From assembly GCF_024172185.1 (NCBI RefSeq), contig NZ_JAMZEC010000001.1:8779001-8843000 (forward strand): DNA of 64,000 bases, written 5' to 3'. A model generated the notes under the pieces. The model was not told where the DNA came from, did no database searches, and was given only the letters and a program-made list of their open reading frames with translations. Within the stretch, counting starts at the first letter, position 1. Every line of letters starts with the position of its first letter. This stretch comes from Nonomuraea roseoviolacea subsp. carminata (GTDB lineage Bacteria > Actinomycetota > Actinomycetes > Streptosporangiales > Streptosporangiaceae). Of this stretch, positions 17,838-26,013 are shown piece by piece. The position numbers and the translations under genes are program-made.

Positions 17838-18525
17838 GCCCGCGCACGGTGGCGATCTCCTCGCTCTCGAACGCGATGACCGGCTCGAACCCCGCCTCCT
17901 GGCACAGCGCGTCGATCGCCCGGCGCAGGTCCGTGGTCGGGGAGAAGGCGACGAACGGCTCGGCCCGCACGTCGCGCAACGTGAGCGCGGGGACGGCCGC
18001 CAGCGGGTGGTCGGCGGGCAGGGCGATGCACAGCCGCTGCTCGCGCAGGCGGTGCCAGCGGGCGCCGCTGCCGGGCGGCGGCGGGGTGACCAGCGCGGCG
18101 TCGATGTCGCCGTCGTGCAGCCAGGCCAGCAGCTCGCGGGCGAAGCCCTGGCGCAGCTCGAACCGGATGCCCGGGGTGACCGCGCGGTAGTCGCGCAGGA
18201 TCTGCGGCACCAGCCACCGCCCCACCGAGTGCAGGAACCCCAGCCGGATCAGGCCCGTGTCGGGGTTGGCCAGCGCGTCCACCCGGCGGCGGGCGTCGTC
18301 CAGGTCGGCGACGGCCCGCGCGGCGTGCTCGCGCAGCAACGCGCCGAACCGGTTGACGGCCAGCCGCCGCCCGCGCCGGTGGAACAGCTCCACTCCCAGG
18401 TCCGCCTCGAGGCGGGCCAGCGCCCGCGACAGCGTGGACTGGTTGACGCCTTCCAGCGCCGCGGTGTCGCGCATGTTCTCTGTGTCACACAACGACAGGA
18501 ACCAGCGCAGCGTCTGCACGTCCAT
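17617..18525 (-). CDS. LysR family transcriptional regulator
   Basis: A 302-residue LysR-type regulator. The N-terminal winged helix (1-62) reads MDVQTLRWFLSLCDTENM...GVNQSTLSRALARLEADLGVELFHR. The co-inducer domain (about 85-290) has the usual FVAFSPTTDLRRAIDALCQEAGFEP and GLGVGILPLP segments. ATG 18525 gives the standard N-terminus; an in-frame ATG at 18549 would add eight residues. It is divergent from an MFS transporter gene that is followed by an alpha/beta hydrolase gene. The common logic would be that LysR senses a compound that these two genes export or degrade. Its 3' end overlaps the lipoprotein frame. Confidence 0.9.
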   Translation of the reverse strand: MDVQTLRWFLSLCDTENMRDTAALEGVNQSTLSRALARLEADLGVELFHRRGRRLAVNRFGALLREHAARAVADLDDARRRVDALANPDTGLIRLGFLHSVGRWLVPQILRDYRAVTPGIRFELRQGFARELLAWLHDGDIDAALVTPPPPGSGARWHRLREQRLCIALPADHPLAAVPALTLRDVRAEPFVAFSPTTDLRRAIDALCQEAGFEPVIAFESEEIATVRGLIAAGLGVGILPLPATPEVDDPAYRPLVPAQHRPIGLVWNPPPHPTAAVACFVEHLTRAPAGGGSHAAVVGTR

Positions 18526-18606
18526 CCAGCGATGATGCGCGAACGGCATCAGCTACGTCAAACGCTGCATTTTGCGCATCAGAGCCGGTGGGGCAGCATC
18601 GGGGCC

Positions 18607-19800
18607 GTGTCCTCCACAGTCGGGGCGGAGGAGCGCGTCCACCGCCGGATCAGGTACGGGCTGATGTGCGGCGGGCTGGCGAACTTCCTGGCCCTCTACT
18701 ACGTCCAGCCGCTGCTGCCCGGCGTCGCGCGCCACTTCGGCGTGAGCGCCTCCGCGTCCACGGCGGTCCTGTCGCTGGCCACGATCACGATGGCCGTGGC
18801 GCTGCTGTTCGTCGGCCCGCTCTCGGACATGACCGGCCGGGTGGGGATCATGCGGCTGTCGCTGGTCGCCTCCGGGGTGCTCGGCCTGGCGACCGCGTTC
18901 GCGCCCACCTGGCACAGCCTGCTCGTCCTGCGCGGCCTGCAGGGCGTCGCCCTGGCCGGGCTGCCCGCCGTGGCGCTGGCCTACCTGCGTGAGGAGACGC
19001 CGCCCGGCTCCCACGTGCGCGCCAACGCCACGTACATCATGGGCACCGCGCTCGGCGGCGCCGCCGGCCGGCTGCTGCCCGGACCGCTGCACGAGCTGTG
19101 GGGCTGGACGGGCGCGAGCGCCGCCGTCGGCGTCGTCACGCTGGTGTGCGGGATCGGCCTGTGGGCGCTGGTCCCGCCCTCCCGGCACTTCGAGCGGTCC
19201 AGCCCGCGCCTGGGCGGCCTGCTCGCCAACACCGGCCGCACCCTCAAGGACCCCACCCTGGTCGTGCTGTGCCTGGCGGGCGCGGCGACCATGGGCGCGT
19301 TCGTCGGCCTGTGCAACGCGCTGGCCTTCCGCCTGGAGAGCGCGCCGTACCTGCTGGGCGGCGCCGCGGCGCTGGCCTTCCTCGCCTACCCTGTGGGGAT
19401 ACCGGCGCCGCTGGCCGCCGGCCGGCTGGCGCTGCGGCGCGGGCGCGGCCCGGCGGCGCTGCACGGCGTCGCCCTGCTGGGGGCGGGCGTGCTGCTGACC
19501 CGCATGAGCGCGCTGCCGGCCATCGTGGCCGGCCTGGGGGTGCTGACCTTCGCCTTCCTCGGCACGCACTCGCTGGTCAGCGGCTGGGTCTCCGACCGGG
19601 CGCAGCGGGTGGGCGTCGGCGTGGGCCAGGCCGCCGGCCTGTACCTGCTCGCCTACTACGCCGGCAGCTCGGTGTTCGGCGCGCTGGCCGCCTACCGGTG
19701 GCAGAGTGCCGGATGGTCCAGTGTCATCACCGGCGCCATCGTCCTGACCGCCGTGGCCGGGCTGCTCGTCGCCCTGGCCCGCCGCTTCGACACCCCGTGA
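18607..19800 (+). CDS. MFS transporter (YnfM-like)
   Basis: A 397-residue major facilitator of the DHA1 type with about 12 hydrophobic segments. The N-terminus GLANFLALYYVQPLLPGVARHFGVS resembles the YnfM/sugar-efflux-like branch, with the loop 2-3 motif GPLSDMTGRVGIM. GTG 18607 fits the first helix. Its stop region overlaps a possible GTG start of the hydrolase gene, so the two form an operon. It is probably an exporter whose expression depends on the divergent LysR protein. The substrate is unknown. Confidence 0.88.
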   Translation: MSSTVGAEERVHRRIRYGLMCGGLANFLALYYVQPLLPGVARHFGVSASASTAVLSLATITMAVALLFVGPLSDMTGRVGIMRLSLVASGVLGLATAFAPTWHSLLVLRGLQGVALAGLPAVALAYLREETPPGSHVRANATYIMGTALGGAAGRLLPGPLHELWGWTGASAAVGVVTLVCGIGLWALVPPSRHFERSSPRLGGLLANTGRTLKDPTLVVLCLAGAATMGAFVGLCNALAFRLESAPYLLGGAAALAFLAYPVGIPAPLAAGRLALRRGRGPAALHGVALLGAGVLLTRMSALPAIVAGLGVLTFAFLGTHSLVSGWVSDRAQRVGVGVGQAAGLYLLAYYAGSSVFGALAAYRWQSAGWSSVITGAIVLTAVAGLLVALARRFDTP

Positions 19801-19811
19801 GGTACGCGATC

Positions 19812-20624
19812 ATGTCCCCACTCGCCGGCATCGTCACCGGTACGGCCGTCGCCCCCGACGGCGTCTCCCTGGCCCACCAGACCGGCGGCCGGGGCGAGCC
19901 CCTCGTGCTGCTGTCCGGCCAGGCCAACAGCCACCACTGGTGGGACGGCGTCCGCGCCGGCTTCGAGGACGCCCACCGCACGATCACCCTCGACTGGCGC
20001 GGCACCGGCGCCAGCGGCAAGCCCGACGAGCCGTACACCACCCGGACGCTCGCCGCCGACGTGGTCGCCGTCCTCGACGACCTCGGCGTCGAGCGGGCCC
20101 ACGTCTACGGCATGTCCATGGGCGGGCGGGTCGCGCAGTGGCTGGCCGCCGACCATCCCGGCCGGGTCGGCTCGCTCGTGCTCGGCTGCACCTCGCCGGG
20201 CGGCCGGCACGGCGTCGAGCGCGACAACACCGTGCGCAGGGCGCTCGCCCAGCCGGACCGGGACGCGGCCGGGCGGGCGCTGGCCGAGCTGATGTACACG
20301 CCGCGCTGGCTGGCCGCCCATCCCGGGCCGTACCACACGACCGGAGACCCCGGCATGCCCGCCCACGCCCGGCGGCGGCACCTGGCGGCCAGCAACGGCC
20401 ACGACGCCTGGGACGTCCTGCCCGCCATCACCGCGCCGACCCTGGTGCTGCACGGCACCGACGACCTGATGACCCCGGCCGACAACGCGCCGCTGCTGGC
20501 CGAGCGCATCCCGGGCGCGCGGATGATCCTGGTCGCGGGCGCCCGGCACGCCTACTTCGAGGAGTTCCAGGACTACGCCACGCCGGTCGTGCTGGACTTC
20601 CTGGCGGGCCGCATGCACGCCTGA
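19812..20624 (+). CDS. alpha/beta hydrolase
   Basis: A 270-residue alpha/beta hydrolase. The nucleophile elbow GMSMGG places Ser102. The acid is likely in HGTDDLMTPADN, and the histidine in VAGARHAYFEEF. An oxyanion region, LLSGQANSHHWW, lies near residue 40. The general form resembles BioH/PcaD-type carboxylester or enol-lactone hydrolases. ATG 19812 has GAGG at 9 bp; GTG 19797, overlapping the MFS stop, is an alternative. It follows the MFS gene and is likely under the same LysR regulator, so pump and hydrolase may act on one class of ester. Confidence 0.88.
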   Translation: MSPLAGIVTGTAVAPDGVSLAHQTGGRGEPLVLLSGQANSHHWWDGVRAGFEDAHRTITLDWRGTGASGKPDEPYTTRTLAADVVAVLDDLGVERAHVYGMSMGGRVAQWLAADHPGRVGSLVLGCTSPGGRHGVERDNTVRRALAQPDRDAAGRALAELMYTPRWLAAHPGPYHTTGDPGMPAHARRRHLAASNGHDAWDVLPAITAPTLVLHGTDDLMTPADNAPLLAERIPGARMILVAGARHAYFEEFQDYATPVVLDFLAGRMHA

Positions 20625-20652
20625 CACGGTCCTGCCGGAGGGAGGCGGTCCC

Positions 20653-20762
20653 GCTCACGGCCGCGGGTGAACCTGCTCACGGCCGCCGGTGGCCCTGCTC
20701 ACGCTCGCCGGCGGCTCTGCCCACGGTGAGGGGCGGCGCTGCTCATGGCCGGGAGCAGCGCA
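20653..20762. repeat. 22-bp degenerate tandem repeat, five units
   Basis: Units start at 20653, 20675, 20697, 20719 and 20741, exactly 22 bp apart. The core is GCTCACGGCCGCCGGTGG, and the first three units differ by only 3-4 bases. The period is not a multiple of three and no conserved frame runs through, so the array is non-coding. A second small direct repeat, CCGG[A/G]CATGTTCCGCG, follows at 20793-20808 and 20844-20859. Confidence 0.8.
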
Positions 20763-20882
20763 CGACCCCGCGCGGGCGCGGAGATCCGGCAGCCGGACAT
20801 GTTCCGCGTGCCGGACGGGCGAGCGAGCCCCGAGGTCCAGCCGCCGGGCATGTTCCGCGGGTCAGGCGGGTGGTCCGGCGGG

Positions 20883-21227
20883 TCAGGCGGCCTCGTGCCG
20901 GCGCTGGCAGGCGATGCAGTAGCGGGCCAGCGGGCGGATCTTCAGCCGTTCGAACGGGATCCCCGCCTCGCACTCGGCGCAGCGGCCGTAGCGGCCCTCC
21001 GCCAGCCGGTCGAGCGCCTGGGTGAGCTCGGCGACGGCGCGGTCGGCGGTGACGATGGAGACCGACAGCTCCTGCCAGGTCTCGTCGGCCCCGGTGCCCT
21101 CGCTCGCCGCCTCCTGCAGGCCGGCCAGGTGGCCGCGGCGCCGGGCGAGCTGCTCCTGCAGTTCCTGGCGCAGGACGTCGATCTGCACGCTGCTCAGGTG
21201 GGTCTGTCCGCTGGTTCCGGTGGTCAT
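20883..21227 (-). CDS. DksA/TraR-type zinc-finger protein
   Basis: A 114-residue protein with an N-terminal coiled-coil region (about 10-80: LSSVQIDVLRQELQEQLARR) and a C4 zinc finger (Cys83, Cys86, Cys104, Cys107 in CAECEAG...CIAC). This is the DksA/TraR C4-type family, whose members act in the RNA polymerase secondary channel. The acidic tip of classical DksA is not evident. ATG 21227 has an upstream AAAGGA; an ATG at 21257 is in frame but less likely. It is the third gene of a same-strand cluster with a MreB-like gene and a second DksA-like gene. Confidence 0.85.
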   Translation of the reverse strand: MTTGTSGQTHLSSVQIDVLRQELQEQLARRRGHLAGLQEAASEGTGADETWQELSVSIVTADRAVAELTQALDRLAEGRYGRCAECEAGIPFERLKIRPLARYCIACQRRHEAA

Positions 21228-21309
21228 GGTGAAGCGGTCCTTTCGGGAAGTGGTCATGGGCCGGCGGCCCGGTGGCCGGCCGGCACGGGGCGGCTCGACG
21301 GCGGGTCGC

Positions 21310-22347
21310 TCAGCGGCCGGCGGCGAGGCCGCCGGCCAGGGCCGGTCGCAGGCACAGGCGGGTCAGGCCGCGTACGGTGGCGTGGGCCGGGTCGGGCGCG
21401 ACCTCGACCGGCAGCCGCAGCGTCTCCCGCAGCCGGTGCGTCAGCCCCGGTTGCAGCGCTCCGCCGCCGGTCAGGAACAGGCCACCGTCGCGCGCGGCCG
21501 GACGCAGCCGCGCGGGCAGGCGGCGCAGCAGACGGGCGGTCATCTCCACGACCCCGTCGAGGGCGTACGACGGCAGGCCCGTCCTCGTCGTGGCGCTCAG
21601 CTGGAGGGCCAGCGCGTCGGTGACGACGCCGTCGCGGATGACGACCGCCTCGACGATGCCCGCCCCCACGTCGAGCAGCAGCACCGGCCGGGAGCCGGTG
21701 ACGTCCAGCCCGGCGCCGACCGCCGCGGCCAGGGGCTCCTCGACGAGGGTCACCGCGCACTCGGCGGCCTCGCTCACCGCGGTGCGCACCGCGGCGCGGT
21801 CGCTCGCCGTGGCGGCCACCGGCACGCCCGCCAGCACCCGGTCCAGCGGCCACGCGCCGCTCAGCCGGGCGTCGTGCAGCACGAGCCGGACCAGCCGGTG
21901 ACAGGCGCCCGGGTCGGCGACCATGCCGTGCCGCAGGGGCCGCACCAGCCCGGGCCCGGGCGTGGCCGTCCGGCCAGGATCGCCGGGCGCGCCCGCCCGG
22001 CCCCGGTGGCCGAGCGTGGCGACTTCACCCAGGTCGCCAGGCATGGTCGCCCCGCCGTGGGCCCCTGGCGCGGGCGTCCAGCCCCGGTCGGGGTCGGGCG
22101 TTCGGGCCCGGTCAGGCGCGGCGCTCCGGCCCCGGCCGGGCGCGACGCCCTCCTCCCGATCGGGGGCGGTGGCCCATCCCTGATCGGGCGCGGTGCTCCG
22201 GCCGTGGGCGTGCGCGGTGGGTCGGCGTGGATGGGCGGGCACGGCCGAGGGGCGGTCGGCGATCGCGAACCCGCCCGCCGACAGCGACCGGGTCCGCGCC
22301 GTCCCCAGGTCGAGCGCCACGAACGCCTGCCGCACCGGGGCGTTCAC
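21310..22347 (-). CDS. MreB/actin-like ATPase with a disordered insertion
   Basis: A 345-residue protein of the actin/Hsp70 superfamily. Phosphate-1 is ALDLGTARTR (11-20), the connecting motif EEPLAAAVGAG (203-213), phosphate-2 LLLDVGAGIVE (223-233) and the adenosine motif GGLFLTGGGALQPGL (288-302). Subdomain IB is largely replaced by a Pro/Gly/Asp-rich low-complexity insertion (about 40-133), so it is shorter and odder than a true MreB. GTG 22347 overlaps the stop of the upstream zinc-finger gene by 4 bp. It lacks the mreCD and rodA neighbours of the shape operon. It is likely a divergent paralogue; polymerisation is uncertain. Confidence 0.8.
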   Translation of the reverse strand: MNAPVRQAFVALDLGTARTRSLSAGGFAIADRPSAVPAHPRRPTAHAHGRSTAPDQGWATAPDREEGVAPGRGRSAAPDRARTPDPDRGWTPAPGAHGGATMPGDLGEVATLGHRGRAGAPGDPGRTATPGPGLVRPLRHGMVADPGACHRLVRLVLHDARLSGAWPLDRVLAGVPVAATASDRAAVRTAVSEAAECAVTLVEEPLAAAVGAGLDVTGSRPVLLLDVGAGIVEAVVIRDGVVTDALALQLSATTRTGLPSYALDGVVEMTARLLRRLPARLRPAARDGGLFLTGGGALQPGLTHRLRETLRLPVEVAPDPAHATVRGLTRLCLRPALAGGLAAGR

Positions 22348-22634
22348 GCCGCCTCCCCGCGGCCGGACAGGGCGGCGCAGCCGTCGCATGCCTGCCGCTC
22401 CGGCGCCCTCAGCAGTTGCTCGAACGCGATGAGCGTCCCGCACCTGCGGCACACGCCGTAGACGGCGCGGTCCATGCGTTCGAGCGCCGCCCCGACCGCG
22501 GCCGCCCGCTCGTGGTCGCCCCGGGAACGGGCGGCGGCGAGCCGGTCGTGGAGCAGGGCGCGCAGCTCCTCCAGCCGCTCCAGGTGCTGGTCGTAACGCT
22601 GCAGAAGGGTGTGAACTGATCTGACGTCGGCCAT
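22344..22634 (-). CDS. second DksA/TraR-type zinc-finger protein
   Basis: A 96-residue protein: a helical N-terminal part (about 3-58: VRSVHTLLQRYDQHLERLEEL) and a C4 zinc finger (Cys62, Cys65, Cys83, Cys86 in CRRCGTLIAF...CDGC). It belongs to the same family as the protein at 20883-21227 but is clearly diverged. Its stop overlaps the GTG of the MreB-like gene by 4 bp, so the two are translationally coupled. ATG 22634 is chosen, with AAGGAG upstream; a GTG at 22673 is also in frame. A zinc-finger regulator coupled to an actin-like gene is an unusual pairing. Confidence 0.82.
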   Translation of the reverse strand: MADVRSVHTLLQRYDQHLERLEELRALLHDRLAAARSRGDHERAAAVGAALERMDRAVYGVCRRCGTLIAFEQLLRAPERQACDGCAALSGRGEAA

Positions 22635-22787
22635 GACGACGACGGCTCCTTGCGTACGTGAAGGGCCATCCACGGCGAGAGACGGGATGGCGATGCCGGC
22701 CCCGGCCCGGCCGTCAGGCGGCGTGGGGCAGGGGCGCGCGACACCCGGGCGTGCGGGCGCGCGTACAGGAGATCGAAGAGCGGACGG

Positions 22788-23156
22788 CTAGATCAGCGGC
22801 GGGCTGCGTGAACCCGTGGCGCGGTGTCCGACCTGCTGGGGATCGCGGATCGCGGCCGAGCCGAGGCCCGGCGCGGGCAGCAGCGGGCCGTGGGCGGCCT
22901 CGACGGCGCGCTCGCCGCGCAGCGCCAGCCACAGCACGTGGTGCTCGCGGACGCCCGTGTTCTGCGGCGGCAGGCTCGACAGCTGACCGTCGCCCGCCCC
23001 GGGGACCCAGGTCTGCCCGGCCGCGGCCGAACGGTGCCCCGGGTCGCCGCCGTACCAGGCGGGGAGCGAGCCGATCATCAGCAGGCACAACAGGACCAGG
23101 CCCACCACGCCCGTGAACGCGGCGGACCCACGTGGTGTCCTCCACGGTCCCGTCAT
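22788..23156 (-). CDS. small membrane-anchored or secreted protein
   Basis: About 122 residues with one N-terminal hydrophobic segment, AAFTGVVGLVLLCLLMIGSLPAW (about 12-34), then a hydrophilic part without recognisable motifs. It could be an anchored or secreted protein. The start is uncertain: ATG 23156, ATG 23168 and GTG 23192 are in frame and none has a strong ribosome site. It lies upstream of the zinc-finger/MreB-like cluster on the same strand, 153 bp away, and is divergent from the next small gene. I do not recognise a family. Confidence 0.5.
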   Translation of the reverse strand: MTGPWRTPRGSAAFTGVVGLVLLCLLMIGSLPAWYGGDPGHRSAAAGQTWVPGAGDGQLSSLPPQNTGVREHHVLWLALRGERAVEAAHGPLLPAPGLGSAAIRDPQQVGHRATGSRSPPLI

Positions 23157-23296
23157 AGGCCCGACCATAGCCCAGCCCGCGCGGAAAGGCACCTGCCCTC
23201 ACCAGCCAGATCACCCGGACGGGCGCGGCGGGGTACGGTGGCCAAGAACCCACCCCCCGCACCGAGACCCGGCACGAGACCGGGAGAGGAGGACGC

Positions 23297-23677
23297 GTGC
23301 GCACTCGCCTGGCCGCCGCGCTCGTCCTCCTGCTGCATCTGCTCGCCCCGATCGCGGCGAACGGCCCGGCCCCCACGTCTGCCGGGGAGCCCGGGTGGCT
23401 CGCGCCGCCGTCCCATCCGTCGTCGGTTCAGGCACTCGCGGCCGTCCTCACCCACGTCCTCCGGGCGCCGGGACACCCGCACGAGGAACGCGCCTCGCGC
23501 GGGCACCCGCTCGCCATGGCGCCGGCCGCGTCCGGCGGCCTGGCCGTGCTGCCCGGCACGGCTGTCCCCGTCCTGGGCTCGCGGCGGGCGGCCGTCGTGG
23601 ACGCCCTCATCCCGCTCCGCCCGAGGCCGGACCGCCGTGCGGCCCCGGCCCGCGCCCCGCCCGCCTCCACGCGCTGA
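23297..23677 (+). CDS. small secreted protein upstream of SecDF
   Basis: A 126-residue frame with a plausible signal peptide (MRTRLAAALVLLLHLLAPIAANG) and an Ala/Pro/Arg-rich remainder with several histidines and no recognised domain. GTG 23297 follows a strong GGAGAGGAGG. It lies 41 bp before the SecDF gene on the same strand and is probably in its operon. The low complexity makes a real domain unlikely, but the signal peptide and ribosome site support translation. Confidence 0.6.
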   Translation: MRTRLAAALVLLLHLLAPIAANGPAPTSAGEPGWLAPPSHPSSVQALAAVLTHVLRAPGHPHEERASRGHPLAMAPAASGGLAVLPGTAVPVLGSRRAAVVDALIPLRPRPDRRAAPARAPPASTR

Positions 23678-23718
23678 CGCTCGTTCCCGTTCGTCGACGA
23701 AAGCCCGTGGAGGCTCCC

Positions 23719-25968
23719 ATGTCACGTGCGCCCGTGTGGCGCGCGGTGGTCGCGTGCGCCGTCATCGCCACCGCATTCATCCTCGCGTTCACCCTGTCGC
23801 CGCGCCTCGGACTCGACCTGCGCGGCGGCACCCAGCTCGTGTTCGAGACCCGCGACTCCCCCACCGCGAAGGCCGACTCCGAGGCCACCGACCGGGCGCT
23901 GGACGTGCTCCGGCGCCGGGCCGACGCGCTCGGGGTCGTCGATCCGACGCTCGTGCGCTCCGGCGAGCGGCGGATCATCGTGGAACTGCCCGGCGTGCTC
24001 GACCCGCGCCAGGCCGCCGAGGTCATCGGCAGAACCGCCCAGCTCGCCTTCCATCCCGTACGGGGCGCCGCCGGCCCCGCGGAGCAGGGGGACACCGTCC
24101 TCCCGGACGAGTCCGGGACGCGGCTGCGGCTCGGCCCCGTGGCCGTCAGCGGCGACGCCGTGACCGACGCGGCCGCCCGCAGCGACCCGCAGCAAGGTCC
24201 CGGCTGGTTCGTCACGGTCGACTTCCGCGACGCCGGGGCCTGGCAGCGGCTGACCGGCGCGGCGGCCTGCGAGGCGCCCGGCGACCCGAAGCGGCGGGTC
24301 GCGATCGTCCTGGACCGCGAGATCATCTCCTCTCCGCAGGTGGACCCGTCGGTGGCGTGCCGGGCCGGCATGCCGGGCGGGTCCACGCAGATCACCGGCT
24401 CGTTCACCCAGCAGGAGGCCGACGAGCTGGCCGTGCTCATCAAGGGCGGCGCCCTGCCGGTGCCGCTGACGCTGGTCGAGCAGCGCACCGTCGGCCCCAC
24501 GCTGGGCGAGCAGGCCATCGAGGCCAGCGCCAAGGCGGGCGTGGCGGGGCTGGCGCTCACCACGCTGTTCATCGTCGTCGTCTACCGCGTGGTGGGCCTG
24601 CTCGCGGCCGTGGCGCTGGCCGCCTACGGGCTCATCTCGTACGCGGCGCTGCTCGCGCTCGGGGCGACGCTCACACTGCCCGGTCTGGCCGGGTTCGTGC
24701 TGGCGATCGGCATGGCCGTGGACGCCAACGTCCTGGTCTTCGAACGCGCCCGGGAGGAGTACGGCCGGCGGCCGGGCCGGGGCCTGCGGGCGGCCCTGGA
24801 CCGGGGCTTCCGGCACGCCTGGAGCGCCATCGCCGACTCGGGCATCACCACGCTGGTGGCCGCCGGCCTGCTGTTCTGGCTGGCGTCGGGGCCGGTGCGC
24901 GGGTTCGGCGTGACGCTGGCCATCGGCGTGCTGGCCTCGCTGGTCTCGGCCATGCTCATCACCCGCGTCCTCATCCACCTGGCGGCCGGGCGGCTGAGCC
25001 CGCGGCTGTCCGGCCTGGGCCGGGTCGGGTGGGTCAGGACGTGGGTCGTCAGGCGCGGCCCGGACCTGATGGCGCGCGGCCGGCTCTGGCTCGGCCTCGC
25101 GGGCGTGCTCACCGCCGCCGCCGTCGCGGGCCTGGTCCTGCACGGGCTGAACGTCGGGGTGGAGTTCACCGGGGGACGTCTGGTCGAGTTCGCCGCGAGC
25201 CGGCCGGTGGGCGGGGAGGCGGCCCGGCAGGTCGTGAGCGGCGCCGGGCATCCGCAGGCCGTGGTGCAGGTCTCCGGCGAGGCGATCACCGTACGGACCG
25301 GGCAGATCTCCGCGGACGAGGTGGCCGGCCTGGAGCGGGCCCTCGACGCGGGGCTCGGCGAGGTGACCAAGCAGCGTGACGAGCTGATCGGGCCGAGCCT
25401 GGGCGAGGAGCTGCGCCGCAACGCGTTCGTCGCCCTCGGCGTGGCGCTCGGGGCGCAGCTCGTCTACCTGGCGGTCAGGTTCCGGTGGACGTTCGGGGCC
25501 GCCGCCGTGCTGGCGCTGGTGGTGGACGCGGCGGCCGTCGTGGGCGCGTTCGCCTGGCTGGGCAAGCCGGTGGACGGGGTGTTCCTGGCCGCCATGCTCA
25601 CCGTCATCGGGTACTCGATCAACGACAAGGTGGTGGTGTTCGACCGGGTGCGTGAGCTGTGGAGCGCGCAGCGGGACAGGCCGTTCGCCGAGGTGGTCAA
25701 CGGGGCGATCCTGCAGACGGTGCCGCGTACGGTCAACACCGGCATGGGCGCGCTGTTCATCCTGGTGGCGCTGGCTGTCTTCGGCGGCGACTCGCTGCGG
25801 GACTTCGCGATCGCGCTGGTCATCGGCATCGTGGCCGGGACGGCGTCGTCGGCGTTCGTGGCGGGGCCGCTGGCGGTCGAGCTGGAGCGGCGCGGCGACC
25901 GGCCGCCGCCGGAGCCGGCCAGGCCGCGCAGGGCTCCGGCCAGGGACGGCTCCGGCGCCGTGGTCTGA
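23719..25968 (+). CDS. secDF: SecDF, one-piece protein-export membrane protein
   Basis: A 749-residue RND-superfamily protein that joins SecD and SecF. The SecD half has GLDLRGGTQLVF (about 30-41), a large periplasmic-type domain, and the membrane block with LAIGMAVDANVLVFERAREE. The SecF half begins with LNVGVEFTGGRLVEF and contains MLTVIGYSINDKVVVFDRVRE. About 12 membrane helices are expected. SecDF uses the proton gradient to pull exported proteins through SecYEG. Actinomycetes normally carry separate secD and secF genes beside yajC and ruvABC. This fused copy, next to small secreted proteins, is therefore probably a second, accessory paralogue. ATG 23719 follows GGAGG. Confidence 0.9.
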   Translation: MSRAPVWRAVVACAVIATAFILAFTLSPRLGLDLRGGTQLVFETRDSPTAKADSEATDRALDVLRRRADALGVVDPTLVRSGERRIIVELPGVLDPRQAAEVIGRTAQLAFHPVRGAAGPAEQGDTVLPDESGTRLRLGPVAVSGDAVTDAAARSDPQQGPGWFVTVDFRDAGAWQRLTGAAACEAPGDPKRRVAIVLDREIISSPQVDPSVACRAGMPGGSTQITGSFTQQEADELAVLIKGGALPVPLTLVEQRTVGPTLGEQAIEASAKAGVAGLALTTLFIVVVYRVVGLLAAVALAAYGLISYAALLALGATLTLPGLAGFVLAIGMAVDANVLVFERAREEYGRRPGRGLRAALDRGFRHAWSAIADSGITTLVAAGLLFWLASGPVRGFGVTLAIGVLASLVSAMLITRVLIHLAAGRLSPRLSGLGRVGWVRTWVVRRGPDLMARGRLWLGLAGVLTAAAVAGLVLHGLNVGVEFTGGRLVEFAASRPVGGEAARQVVSGAGHPQAVVQVSGEAITVRTGQISADEVAGLERALDAGLGEVTKQRDELIGPSLGEELRRNAFVALGVALGAQLVYLAVRFRWTFGAAAVLALVVDAAAVVGAFAWLGKPVDGVFLAAMLTVIGYSINDKVVVFDRVRELWSAQRDRPFAEVVNGAILQTVPRTVNTGMGALFILVALAVFGGDSLRDFAIALVIGIVAGTASSAFVAGPLAVELERRGDRPPPEPARPRRAPARDGSGAVV

Positions 25969-26013
25969 GCCAGGCTCCGGCGCCGTCGTCTGAGCCAGGG
26001 GGAACGCCCTCGG

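Noticed and set aside
20653..20762. CRISPR-like array
   Set aside because: Units are contiguous, without spacers, and degenerate; no cas gene is in the window.
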